DNA of 64,000 nucleotides, from NCBI GenBank assembly GCA_027687465.1, contig JAQCQR010000010.1:1-64000 (forward strand), written 5' to 3'. Position 1 is the first letter of the stretch. The number at the start of each line of letters is the position of its first letter. The notes under the pieces were generated by a model. The model was not told where the DNA came from. It made no database searches and worked only from the letters and a program-made list of their open reading frames with translations. The stretch is from Coriobacteriaceae bacterium AF08-21 (GTDB lineage: Bacteria > Actinomycetota > Coriobacteriia > Coriobacteriales > Coriobacteriaceae). Below, one piece after another: positions 34,101 through 42,537 of this stretch. A program made the translations under genes and the position numbers.

Positions 34101-37100
34101 CGCGCGCCCACGGGCAGGCCGGCGACGGCCTTCTCCTCGCCGTCCTTAAGCGTGAAAGTCGCCTTGCCGTCCGCGAACGTCACGGCGTGCTCGCCCTTTC
34201 CGAAGGTGCCGGAGACGGGCTCGCCGTCCCCGTCGGCCAGCGCGACCGTGAAGCCGAACTCGCGCTGGCTGTCGCCGCCGACGACCGTCTTCTTGACGGT
34301 GAGGCTGCCCTCGCGGGACACCTTATTATGGGTCGTCGTGGTCTGGGATTTGTTCTCCCCCACCTTGACCGTGGCGGTGTTGGAGATGTCATCGACCGTA
34401 GCGGCATCGGCAGAAACAATCACGTCGAAGCTTAACGTACCCGTAGCGCCTGCATTCTGTTGACCGAGAGACCAGGTAAGGGTGCGCGTCGCGGCGTCGT
34501 AGGCGGCACCGTCGGCAGAACCCTCAACATAGTTAACGCCCTTGGGCAGGACATCGGTCACCGTCACGTCAGCCGCCTGCGCGGCGCCCCTGTCGTCGAC
34601 GCTGTTATTGGCCCAGCCGATGGTATAGGTGAGGGTATCGCCCACGCCCACCAGCCTGCCATCCACATTGACCTTGGCACCCGAGGCGTCCGCCTTGGTG
34701 ACGGTCTTGGTGTTGTCGTGCGGCGTGAAGGTGTTGGTGAAGGTCTTCTTGCCCCGCTCGTTGAAGATCTCGGCCTTAAGGCCGGCACCAGTCTGAGTCA
34801 CTGCGATGTCGAAGGTGTAGGCATGCGCATCGTCCTCAATCAGGACATCGCCGCTTGCTTTCTCGGTCACGGTCGCGTGGTAGGTGCCCAGATTGGTGAA
34901 GCTGAGCTCGCCAAAGGAAACCTTGCCGTCCTTGTCATTCTTCGCCTCGATTGGGTAGCCCTCGAGGACATTGCCCGCGCCATCGGTGAGGGAGAGCTCG
35001 AAGGTGAATTCCCCCTCCTGGAGGCCGGGCTTGCGGCCGCCCGCGAGCACCTTGGTGAGCTCGGGGACGGACGCCGTGGCGGGGGCGGGGTCGAAGGTGT
35101 TGGTGAAGGCGGCGGAGGCGACCTGATCGGCCGAGATGGAGCCATCGGCCCTGGATCCCTCGGCTCCGTTCACCGCGGCTTTGTAGCCATCGGCGGCACG
35201 TTCGGTCACCGTGTAGGCGGTTCCCGCGGGCAGCCCCGTGATCCTCGCCGTCTGGCCATCTTTGAGCTTGAGGGTCGCCTTGCCGTCCTCGAACGTCGCG
35301 TCACCGTAGGTGCCGGACACTTTGTTGCGGCCTGCGGCATCGGTGGCCTCAACCACAAACTTAAATATCTTGTCCGCGTCGACCGCCAGGCCCTCGCGCG
35401 CCACGACGGTCTTGGAGACGTCGAGCTCGCCCGTCTTCACAGTGTTGGTCACGGTGAAGCCGCGCTCGGCGTCGCCGGTGACCTTCGAGCTGTAGCCCTC
35501 GACGGGCACCTCGGCCACGGCGTAGTCGATCACGGAGCCGGACTTGGAGTACTTGGGCAGGCCCTCGAAGGAGTGCTTCCAGCTATTGGACTTCGACAGC
35601 TCGGCCGACTCGCCGGTGTCCTTCCCGTCGGCGAGCAGGCGCACGGTGGCCTTCTCGGCCGCCGGGCCGACCCACTTCTTCTCGACGGGCACCGAGACCT
35701 TGGCCGTGGAGGTGTTGGTCACGGTGAAGCCGCGCTCGGCGTCGCCGGTGACCTTCGAGCTGTAGCCCTCGACGGGCACCTCGGCCACGGCGTAGTCGAT
35801 CACGGAGCCGGAGGCATCACACTTCGGCAAGTTAGAGAAAACACCCTCCCAGCCGTCAGACTCGCTCAGGGTGATCGAATCGATGACGGTATCGCCGTTC
35901 TTGAGATTTGTTTTGACCTTATTAGGATGGGGGATCTTAGGGTTCTCCCAGACCTTTTTGACTGGAATGTTGATGTTCTCGGACCTGCCGATGACAACAC
36001 CGCCGTTGGCGCCGATGCCGCCTCCCAACGGCGCCGTATTGCCAGAGATCGTCAGCGACGTCTGACCGCGGCCGAGGTTATACACATCCTCGCTCATCAC
36101 AGATTTAAGCGCGACGTTCGGCGTGGCGTCGGTAAAGGACAGGGGCTCGCCGTTGCCACCGTCGGGAGAGAATCGCGGGATTTCGGTGTTTGTTTCCGCA
36201 TAAGTGCCTTCGGGGTTAAACAGCCCACCGTCTCTGTACCAGCTGACCTTTCCGCCGCCCGGAGCGCGGTTGGCCAAGGTCAGTTTGTATTTGGCGTCTT
36301 TGAAGCCGGTGAAGACGAGGTCGTCTCCCGCCTCATCGGCCGAGTTCCTGGCGATCAGGCCACCGTTCTGGACGTAGACCTTGGCATCTCCGGTCGGGCA
36401 GAACCACATGCCGCCGCCCTGCTTTTTCGCATGGTTATCAACAACGAGAGCGTTTTCGATATGGAGCGTGCTATAGACGAGATACTCGTTGCCTTCGCTA
36501 TATACGCCGCCACCCATATTCCGAGCAGTATTGTCCTTGATCTCGCCCGCACTGAGCTTGACGTCATCTGAATAGGTATAGATGCCTCCGCCGGCGGAAG
36601 CGGAGTTACCCGATACGGAGCCACCTTTCATAGTGAAAGCGGTATGGTCCCTACCACCCTGCTGCAGGCCGCGATCGACCACGCACACTCCGCCGCCTTT
36701 GCCATCAGAATACGCAATATTGTCCTCGATCTTGCCGCCCTTGAGGGTAAACTCGGCATTCCCTTCGACGTGCACTGCGCCGGAGGGAGTTCGATTCCCA
36801 AGCTTATAGCCTCTGTTGCGCACAAGCTGACCACCGGTCATCTCAAAGGAGGCTCTCTGGTTACGAGCCTCGCTGTACATGACCACCGCGCCGCCCTGAT
36901 AGCCGGCGTTATCCTCGATACTGCCGTTACTCATCTCAAGGTGGGCATCGCCCATCAGCATGATGCCGGTAGACGAAAGGTAATTACCATCGCCGTCTGC
37001 GGAGAAAGACACGTGATTCTTACGGATAACGCCGCCCTTCATGACAACATGAGCGCCGTCTTTCGCGTGGACAGCGCCGCAATACGCGTCCTTAAGTTCG

Positions 37101-38965
37101 CACTGCTCGATAACGCCGCCCGTCATGGTAAGCGAAGCCTTGTCTCCCGACACGTCGATGACACCCGTATTGACGGTGTTCGCAGCGCCGTCGCACACAA
37201 CGGCCTCGTCAGAGAGCACAACCGCTCCCCTGCTAGAAATAATGGCGCCCTTGTTGTAGCGACCACTCAGGGACACTTTCCCCGACAGCTCGAGGGATGC
37301 CCCCTCGGCAACATTGACCAGTACGGAGAAGCCGCTTTTCTTTGCCAAGATGGTATAGGGCTCATCCGACGTGATCTTAATCATCTTCCCGGCAGGAATC
37401 GTGAGCGTGGAGCCAAGCTTCACGTGCTTTTTCAGGGTGATGACGGTTTCCTTGTCATAGGGGGCCTCGTCGACCAGATCCTGAAGGGTCTTGGTGCTGT
37501 CATCGCTCACGGTACCGCCGACGCCGTCATCGATGGACTCGCGCGTGTAGACGATATCGACGCCAAAGAACGGGAGGTTCTCCGAGCCTTTGATGTCGTC
37601 CATGCTGTTTTCGATTGTGATCTTTTTAACCGTGCTGCCTTCAAACATACCCGAGGGTATTTCGGTGAGGCCGCGCCCGATCGTCACATCCTTCACGCCA
37701 CCTACGCCCGAGAAGGCCGCCGTGCCAACGGAAGTCACGGAATCCGGAATGGAAAGCTGCTCCGGCAACGTGCCGTAATAGAAGGCGTAGTTGCCAATTG
37801 TCTCAAGTGTCCTGGGAAGCTGGACGGCGACGTTGCTCTGGATAAAGGCCCACTCACCGATACTCTTCAGGCTGTCGCAAAGCCCCACGATCTTAACCGG
37901 TGTGTAGCAGAACGCATTGTCCGGAATGTTCTGAAGCGAGGACAGATCCACGGACGCCTGCAGATTTTTGCACTCGTAAAAAGCCCCCCAGCCCATCTTT
38001 GTCACCTTGCTTAGATTGGGCACGCTCACCAGGCTGGCGCACCCCTGGAAAGCAGAGGATCCGATGCTCTTCAATGTGCCTGGGAAATCGATCCCAGTCA
38101 AACTCGAGCAAGTCCGAAACGCCCCATCCCCGATGGACTCGATTTCGCTCAGCGCGGTGACGGACGTGAGAGAGGTGCATCCGTCAAACATGTGCGAGGG
38201 GATCTTGGTAACCGAAGCGGGCAACGACACGCTTGTCAGAGACGTGCAGTCTTCGAACACGCCCGTTATGGTGTCGGAGAAGGCGACATCTTTTGGAAAC
38301 TCGATGCCTGTGAGGGCCGTAGCCCCCTCGAAGGCGCCCGAGCCCGAAATCATTTTGAGGGTTGAGGGGAGATCGATCTCCGAAAGGTTGCTGCAGCCAT
38401 AGACCATCATGTTGGCGCTAATCTCCTCGACGCCCTCATCGAAATAGAGCTTTTCGAGCGAGCCAGCGTTTTGCAGCGAGCAAGCGAAGTTCTTGATGGA
38501 GCCAGGGATATGGAGCTCCTTGACCTTTGCGAACCTCCGGAAATTCCCTCCGTACATTTTTTCGAGCGTGTCGGGAAGCGTCAGCTGCTCAACGTTCTTG
38601 GCCACGATACCAGACGAGAAATAAAGTTTGGTGACTTTGTAGGTCTGGCCACCATGCTCGATGGAGCTGGGCACACTCACCGCGGTCACACTGTCGTCGG
38701 CAACAATACCTGTGATTTCCGCCGTGCCCTTATCCGTGGTCTCGCACGAATAGGTCACGCCGTCCTGGGTGATCTCAAACTCCTCCGCAGTATACGCAGT
38801 CCGCGATTCCGTGGCCGCATATGCGACACCGGCCGTCGCGCCAACGGATAAACATCCGAAGCCGAGAACCAGCGCAAGGCAGAGAGCAGCGACCCTCTGC
38901 CCCCCCGCCGAAAACTTTCCTCTCCAATTCCCTTCTCCCCCTCTGGTGTCGCCTTCTCTTCCCAC
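31160..38965 (-). CDS. Giant LRR / beta-helix / isopeptide-module surface protein (MPDTG)
   Basis: A 2601-residue wall-anchored protein. The signal peptide ends near VAYA-ATES. Residues about 70-490 hold BspA-type leucine-rich repeats (SSAFQGCASLVSV, GDGAFRTCSSLTGIDFP). Residues about 510-960 form a right-handed beta-helix with GGAVVM- and GGGVYS-type turns. From about 975 to 2510 come about twelve Ig-like modules, each ending in a TNT/TNTY-like strand: CnaB, a DUF11 module (DTLTYTIGWANNS) and many streptococcal-pilin-type isopeptide modules (KTLAGRAAAAGEFSFSV). The C terminus has a Gly/Ser spacer, GMPDTGD, a membrane helix and RRRR. The GTG start at 38965 is the only available one, since a TAA lies 24 bases upstream in frame, and its ribosome site is weak. 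Likely an adhesin. The ligand is unknown. Confidence 0.85.
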   Translation of the reverse strand: MGREGDTRGGEGNWRGKFSAGGQRVAALCLALVLGFGCLSVGATAGVAYAATESRTAYTAEEFEITQDGVTYSCETTDKGTAEITGIVADDSVTAVSVPSSIEHGGQTYKVTKLYFSSGIVAKNVEQLTLPDTLEKMYGGNFRRFAKVKELHIPGSIKNFACSLQNAGSLEKLYFDEGVEEISANMMVYGCSNLSEIDLPSTLKMISGSGAFEGATALTGIEFPKDVAFSDTITGVFEDCTSLTSVSLPASVTKIPSHMFDGCTSLTSVTALSEIESIGDGAFRTCSSLTGIDFPGTLKSIGSSAFQGCASLVSVPNLSKVTKMGWGAFYECKNLQASVDLSSLQNIPDNAFCYTPVKIVGLCDSLKSIGEWAFIQSNVAVQLPRTLETIGNYAFYYGTLPEQLSIPDSVTSVGTAAFSGVGGVKDVTIGRGLTEIPSGMFEGSTVKKITIENSMDDIKGSENLPFFGVDIVYTRESIDDGVGGTVSDDSTKTLQDLVDEAPYDKETVITLKKHVKLGSTLTIPAGKMIKITSDEPYTILAKKSGFSVLVNVAEGASLELSGKVSLSGRYNKGAIISSRGAVVLSDEAVVCDGAANTVNTGVIDVSGDKASLTMTGGVIEQCELKDAYCGAVHAKDGAHVVMKGGVIRKNHVSFSADGDGNYLSSTGIMLMGDAHLEMSNGSIEDNAGYQGGAVVMYSEARNQRASFEMTGGQLVRNRGYKLGNRTPSGAVHVEGNAEFTLKGGKIEDNIAYSDGKGGGVCVVDRGLQQGGRDHTAFTMKGGSVSGNSASAGGGIYTYSDDVKLSAGEIKDNTARNMGGGVYSEGNEYLVYSTLHIENALVVDNHAKKQGGGMWFCPTGDAKVYVQNGGLIARNSADEAGDDLVFTGFKDAKYKLTLANRAPGGGKVSWYRDGGLFNPEGTYAETNTEIPRFSPDGGNGEPLSFTDATPNVALKSVMSEDVYNLGRGQTSLTISGNTAPLGGGIGANGGVVIGRSENINIPVKKVWENPKIPHPNKVKTNLKNGDTVIDSITLSESDGWEGVFSNLPKCDASGSVIDYAVAEVPVEGYSSKVTGDAERGFTVTNTSTAKVSVPVEKKWVGPAAEKATVRLLADGKDTGESAELSKSNSWKHSFEGLPKYSKSGSVIDYAVAEVPVEGYSSKVTGDAERGFTVTNTVKTGELDVSKTVVAREGLAVDADKIFKFVVEATDAAGRNKVSGTYGDATFEDGKATLKLKDGQTARITGLPAGTAYTVTERAADGYKAAVNGAEGSRADGSISADQVASAAFTNTFDPAPATASVPELTKVLAGGRKPGLQEGEFTFELSLTDGAGNVLEGYPIEAKNDKDGKVSFGELSFTNLGTYHATVTEKASGDVLIEDDAHAYTFDIAVTQTGAGLKAEIFNERGKKTFTNTFTPHDNTKTVTKADASGAKVNVDGRLVGVGDTLTYTIGWANNSVDDRGAAQAADVTVTDVLPKGVNYVEGSADGAAYDAATRTLTWSLGQQNAGATGTLSFDVIVSADAATVDDISNTATVKVGENKSQTTTTHNKVSREGSLTVKKTVVGGDSQREFGFTVALADGDGEPVSGTFGKGEHAVTFADGKATFTLKDGEEKAVAGLPVGARYTVTEDAAEGYTTTVNGADGSKAEGAVTEAGATAAFTNTYGTATEGRDVSTAGLFTKTLEGRDWAEGDSFQFALAGEGDAPMPEGSADGSKTVSVTAAAGTKAGDRVAFGFGSIRYTLDDIKDAGFAEVGGKRVRAKTFTYTVREARPDDGSAIAGVAYDGHVATMTVTVTDDGSGNLTATTPAIAQASGGDFVNTYTTELDYSARAGVRLSKTLSGHAMEAGQFAFTVTADAETAAKLGLKTGKDAYAVAAADDGAADLVDLIGGTAGGDVRFTDADAGKTYSFTVTETKLGGEGYANDTAPRTVTIAPAYDAATGKLTVTTTVAKDGVEVARSEVSTADDAMAAPAPVTVAFQNSYEATGTLGGEGGAVINATKTLAGRAAAAGEFSFSVRDARGDAVATATNQASGDGVAAGLAFSPIAYTTDSLKQMVADGTATKAADGSWVIPYTVSEDGTDRLPAGVTAATSSFGITVKVTDNGKGGLDVAVTYPEGSDGTLSFVNGYSAGEATVDLAGTKTLAFGQAGLGLTQGDIAGKYTFKIEPLDGAPAPVDASGKTVTEATNDAAGNVELGHVTFKQPGDLDDVEIDGDGLRTKTFAYRVSESGSVDGVVNDATATRTFTVRVVEDTAAGTLVAKVLPAEGTPEGKGAFEFTNTYAVNPTLSSVTDQIKVNKKLEGRDLAEGEFEFQLVKIAADGSESVVATGKNAADGTVALSPVTYTAPGTHGYELREVAGTAGGVTYDRATYRVRTTVTDAGDGTLAVKHELADAEGNAVGDTSVTFTNGYEAAPVTLKLGAAKVLKGAELKAGQFSFELKSRDGKVMSTAKNAADGSVTFDALTFKQAGTYTFTVSEVDDGQAHVTYDKAVHKIVVTVSDEAADGTKTGHLSAKVSYEGDTNLPPVFTNSYAEEPGTPENPGTPGGGSGGGSDNGSGGGSGGDGSKGGMPDTGDRSLPVEALGAMAGIGALAVAGGAVLYRRRR
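35442..35812. repeat. Two exact 101-bp direct repeats inside the giant gene
   Basis: 35442-35542 and 35712-35812 are identical. They encode the C-terminal half of adjacent CnaB-like modules (GYSSKVTGDAERGFTVTN). The offset of 270 bases equals 90 codons, so recombination between them would delete or add one module in frame. Confidence 0.85.
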
Positions 38966-39053
38966 GAGCGATCTATTGATTAAGGACAGTTAAAGACAAC
39001 ATTATGACCGAAGAGGCCCATCATGGAGATAATCCACGTCTTCGCCCGAAATG

Positions 39054-39079
39054 GTAATTAATTGGCATGATTAATTGGC
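39054..39079 (-). promoter_or_regulatory. Tandem GCCAATTAAT boxes upstream of the giant gene
   Basis: On the minus strand GCCAATTAATCAT is followed at once by GCCAATTAATTAC, a 13-base direct repeat. It lies about 90 bases upstream of the GTG start in an AT-rich gap. The helical spacing and sequence suggest a regulator binding site. The protein is unknown. Confidence 0.4.
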
Positions 39080-39158
39080 GAACAACTGAACGAAGAGCAA
39101 TCTACTAATGGCACATAAATGGCGGCGTCAACACCTGAAGTGCAAAAAGACTACTTTT

Positions 39159-40940
39159 CTAGATGCGGCCGAGGTCGTAGGCTCGCGCGGCAGACTCGCC
39201 GGCGCAGATGAGGTTGGTTGCGGCTTCTTGCGGATCGAGCGCCCGCTCCAGGTCCATGGGCTTGCGACAGATCGGCAGGACAAGGTCGATGCCCTGCTCG
39301 TACACCGCATCCAGGTTGTCGGCGCGACCGCCCACGACAGCGGCCACCGGCTTGCCATATCGCTTGGCACGGCGGGCCACACCCACCGGCGCTTTGCCGG
39401 CGGCAGATTGCTCGTCCATATTGCCCTCGCCCGTTATGACCAGGTCGACATCGCGCACATGTTCGTCAAACCCAATCAGATCGAGCACCGTCTCCACGCC
39501 CGAGCGTAGCTCCGCACCGAGCGCCAGTAACGCCGCGCCCAAGCCACCGGCAGCGCCCGCTCCGGGCACGCCGAGCACCGAGCCAAATGTCCGTGCGCCC
39601 TCGGGTGTGCGCAACAACCCCTGGGCCCGAGCCTCGACAATTGCCGTATCGAGCAGACGACCGTAGCCGACCATCCAGCTGTCGCACCTGCTCAGCGCCT
39701 CGGCGTCACCCATCGGCAAGCCTTTCTGCCCGCCAAACACCGCCAATGCGCCCCGACGCCCTACGAGCGGATTCTCGACATCCGAAAGCACAACGATACG
39801 AGCGCCATCCAAAGCCTGCAGCGCTGGCGCCAAATCAACGCTCGCCACCTGCTCAAGGCCGGCAAGACCGGGGGCGACATCGCAGCCCCGATCATCGACC
39901 ACACGCGCGCCCAGCGTCTGCAGTATGCCGGCGCCGCCGTCGTTGGTGGCGCTGCCGCCCAAGCCAATATAGATAGTCTTTGCACCCGCGCGAACCGCAT
40001 GAAGCATCAGTTCGCCCACGCCATAGGTCGAAGCCGCAAGCGCCGACGACTCCGTGCAAGGCGAATACCCAATGCCGGCCGCCTCGGCCATCTCGATGAC
40101 CGCGGACTCGCGCTCGACATCAACCAGCATCCGGGCAGGCACACGCTCGCCCAAGGGACCTGCAACCTCGCAGGTCACAACCTCACCGCCGCACGCGGCA
40201 ATGGCGTCGAGCGTTCCCTCGCCACCGTCTGCCAGCAGCAATGTGCACACCTCGGCATCGGGCCAAACGCGGCGCACGCCTTCGGCAACGACCCCCTCTG
40301 CCTGCGCACTCGAAACGCTGCCCTTAAAGGAATCAATCGCCAGCAGCACACGGCGAGGCCGGCGCTGCACGGGACCAAAGTCGAGCGTCTCGCCGGCAAG
40401 ATCCTCGCCGTCAGCAAGGGCCTCGGCGTGAGCGGCGTGTGCTTCAAGATCGGCCCCACAACCGCAGCCAGTACCATCGGTGCCACGCAGCCCACTAAAA
40501 TAGCCGCTCAACACCTCACGACACTCATCCGCCAGGACCCCAGTCGCCACATTAAACCGATGATTCAGGCGCGAGTCGGCATTCAAATCGTATAGGGATC
40601 CCAGCGCGCCCGCCTTGGCATCGGCCGCGCCGTAGACGCAACGCCCCACGCGCGCGTTGACCATAAGCCCCGCACACATGCAGCAGGGTTCGAGCGTCAC
40701 GTAGACCGTACAGTCGGAAAGGCGCCAGCGGCCAAGCGCCTGGGCAGCGGCGCACAGGGCCGCGAACTCTGCATGCGCCGAAGGGTCCTGGTCGAGCTCG
40801 CGACGATTATGCGCCCTCGCGACGATCTCGCCGTCGCGCACCACTACGGCTCCGATGGGCACCTCGCCCACCGCCGCGGCGGCTCGCGCCTCCGCCAACG
40901 CCTCGCGCATGAACTTCTCGTCGATTTCGGTGATCGTCAT
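39159..40940 (-). CDS. TadA tRNA adenosine deaminase fused to glycerate kinase
   Basis: A 593-residue fusion. Residues about 1-150 are TadA, which converts A34 to inosine in tRNA-Arg(ACG): the zinc/catalytic motifs are HAE (56-58) and EPCCMC (84-89), and the N terminus has VPIGAVVV. A linker of about 45 residues, including the Cys-rich GTGCGCG, joins residues 197-593, a glycerate-2-kinase of the GlxK/GarK family: LAIDSFKGSVSS at its start, LLADGGEGTLDA, IGLGGSATNDGGAGIL, GVPGAGAAGGLGAAL and VDLVITGEGNMDEQS. No stop or frameshift separates the parts. ATG 40940 has AGGGAAGG upstream. It lies 51 bases from and divergent to tRNA-Ser. The two reactions are not metabolically linked. Confidence 0.88.
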   Translation of the reverse strand: MTITEIDEKFMREALAEARAAAAVGEVPIGAVVVRDGEIVARAHNRRELDQDPSAHAEFAALCAAAQALGRWRLSDCTVYVTLEPCCMCAGLMVNARVGRCVYGAADAKAGALGSLYDLNADSRLNHRFNVATGVLADECREVLSGYFSGLRGTDGTGCGCGADLEAHAAHAEALADGEDLAGETLDFGPVQRRPRRVLLAIDSFKGSVSSAQAEGVVAEGVRRVWPDAEVCTLLLADGGEGTLDAIAACGGEVVTCEVAGPLGERVPARMLVDVERESAVIEMAEAAGIGYSPCTESSALAASTYGVGELMLHAVRAGAKTIYIGLGGSATNDGGAGILQTLGARVVDDRGCDVAPGLAGLEQVASVDLAPALQALDGARIVVLSDVENPLVGRRGALAVFGGQKGLPMGDAEALSRCDSWMVGYGRLLDTAIVEARAQGLLRTPEGARTFGSVLGVPGAGAAGGLGAALLALGAELRSGVETVLDLIGFDEHVRDVDLVITGEGNMDEQSAAGKAPVGVARRAKRYGKPVAAVVGGRADNLDAVYEQGIDLVLPICRKPMDLERALDPQEAATNLICAGESAARAYDLGRI

Positions 40941-40991
40941 CGTTCGCCTTCCCTGTTGCAAATTCAAAACGATGCTATCATTACGACTCAC

Positions 40992-41081
40992 GGAGAGATG
41001 GCAGAGCGGTTGAATGCGGCGGTCTTGAAAACCGTTGAGCGCAAGAGCGTTCCGGGGGTTCGAATCCCCCTCTCTCCGCCA
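40992..41081 (+). tRNA. tRNA-Ser (anticodon UGA)
   Basis: A cloverleaf with acceptor stem GGAGAGA/TCTCTCC, a long variable arm typical of serine tRNA, T-loop GTTCGAATC, discriminator G and encoded CCA (41079-41081). The anticodon loop CTTGAAA gives UGA. The anticodon stem GGCGGT... pairs with ACCGTT. It is convergent with the TetR gene, which ends 3 bases later. Confidence 0.93.
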
Positions 41082-41084
41082 CTT

Positions 41085-41681
41085 TTAGTGATGCACCGGT
41101 GTCATGGTCCGCTCAAACAGCGCATCGACCACGTCGGCCATCTCGGGTCGACGCTCAAGATCGTGGCCCGATTCCCACCATATCGTGAAAAGTCGAATAA
41201 TACCGCCGGCGACAAACTCAGACGTCGTCTCGAGTGACACGGGGGCCAGGGCATCCTCGGCAAGCACGTTCATCACACGCTCGCGGATGGAGCGGGCAAT
41301 ACGGTCGCAAATAACGTTGGTCAGCATTCCCGACATGCTGCTCGCCAAAATGTTGTCCATGAGCTGCTCATGGGCCAGAATCAGGTCCATGGCATCGTCC
41401 AAAATCGCGTGCCGGAGCGCGCGCACGTCCTCGGCAGACACTGTGCCGGCCTCATCGGGCTGTTTTTGCGGCAAGCCGGACATGAGCTCATCGATATAAA
41501 AGGCAAAGTAATCGTTCTTGTCGCGAAAGTGCTTGTAGAACGTCGTGCGGCGAATCATGGCGCGGTCGCACAGCATGGCAACCGTCAGGTCCTCAAAACG
41601 ATGCTCCTCGAGAAGCTCGGTGAAAGCATCGAACAGGGCACGGTAGGTTTTCTTAATGCGAAGGTCCACTGGTATCGCCAT
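41085..41681 (-). CDS. TetR/AcrR family transcriptional regulator
   Basis: A 198-residue regulator. The N-terminal HTH is RIKKTYRALFDAFTELLEEHRFEDLTVAMLCDRAMIRRTTFYKHFRDKNDYF, the standard TetR fold with the YKHF recognition-helix end. The remainder is a helical ligand or dimer domain of the TetR_C type, ending FTIWWESGHDLERRPEMADVV. The layout resembles DhaS- or YcnC-like proteins of Firmicutes and Coriobacteria. The ATG at 41681 is close to GAGG, and a GTG at 41669 is an alternative. The long upstream frame is not coding. It is divergent from lemA across about 200 bases, so it may regulate lemA or itself. Confidence 0.85.
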   Translation of the reverse strand: MAIPVDLRIKKTYRALFDAFTELLEEHRFEDLTVAMLCDRAMIRRTTFYKHFRDKNDYFAFYIDELMSGLPQKQPDEAGTVSAEDVRALRHAILDDAMDLILAHEQLMDNILASSMSGMLTNVICDRIARSIRERVMNVLAEDALAPVSLETTSEFVAGGIIRLFTIWWESGHDLERRPEMADVVDALFERTMTPVHH

Positions 41682-41880
41682 CCTCAGGGCAAAGACAACA
41701 CTCGTCAATCTGTCGCATATCTTACACCTGTACCTCGCGCGTTTTACCCCGGTGCCGACCCCGCCGAAAACATAACGCTTACCGGAAAGTTCGGCACGGC
41801 AAAACGTTGCGGGTATACTAGTAGCGTTATACCAACGGCAGCTGGCGCATGCCGCCGCGGCCATTCGAAACGGAGACATC

Positions 41881-42432
41881 ATGATTACCGTCATCATCGG
41901 CATCGTTGTTGTCATTGTGATTGTCTGCGCCATCGCCGGCATCTACAACAACATGGTCACCAAGCGTAACCGCATCGATAACGCCTGGCAGAACATCGAT
42001 ACGCAGCTGCAGCGCCGCAACGACCTGATCCCCAACCTGGTCGAGACCGTCAAGGGCTACGCCAAGCACGAGCAAGAGACGCTCTCCGCCGTGATCAGCG
42101 CGCGTAACACCGCCGTCAAGGCCACCACGCCCGAGGCCAAGATGGAGGCCGACAACGTGCTGACCGGTGCGCTGCGCCAGCTCTTCGCCGTGGCCGAGGC
42201 CTACCCCGATCTGAAGGCAAACACCAACTTTACGCAGCTGCAGGCATCGCTCGAGGATACCGAGAACAAGATTAGCTATGCACGCCAGAGCTACAACGAC
42301 TGCGTGCTCAGCTACAACAACGCCATTCAGACGTTCCCGGCTGTCATCTTTGCCGGCATCTTCCAGTTTAAGGAGCGTCAGGGCTTCGAAGCAGCTGAGG
42401 CCGCCCACCAGGCACCGACCGTCAAGTTCTAG
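41881..42432 (+). CDS. lemA: LemA family protein
   Basis: A 183-residue protein with one N-terminal membrane helix (residues about 1-21) and a helical-bundle domain. The family motif is YNNMVTKRNRIDNAWQNIDTQLQRRNDLIPNLVETVKGY, then ENKISYARQSYNDCVLSYNNAIQTFPAVIFA. LemA proteins are membrane-anchored with the helical domain often facing out, and the function is unclear. GGAG lies five bases before the ATG. No TPM-domain partner gene follows, unlike many lemA loci. A clear terminator ends the unit. Confidence 0.93.
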   Translation: MITVIIGIVVVIVIVCAIAGIYNNMVTKRNRIDNAWQNIDTQLQRRNDLIPNLVETVKGYAKHEQETLSAVISARNTAVKATTPEAKMEADNVLTGALRQLFAVAEAYPDLKANTNFTQLQASLEDTENKISYARQSYNDCVLSYNNAIQTFPAVIFAGIFQFKERQGFEAAEAAHQAPTVKF

Positions 42433-42468
42433 TAGTTTGGCAGCGCATCCTTAATCGGACAAATGTAT

Positions 42469-42515
42469 AAACCGCCCCGTCGAATGCATACTTCGACGGG
42501 GCGGTTTCCTTTTTC
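42469..42515 (+). terminator. Rho-independent terminator of lemA
   Basis: AAACCGCCCCGTCGAA pairs with TTCGACGGGGCGGTTT around a short loop, followed by CCTTTTTC. It lies 37 bases after the lemA stop. Confidence 0.88.
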
Positions 42516-42537
42516 GCGAAGGTCCCCCTCTAAGCGC

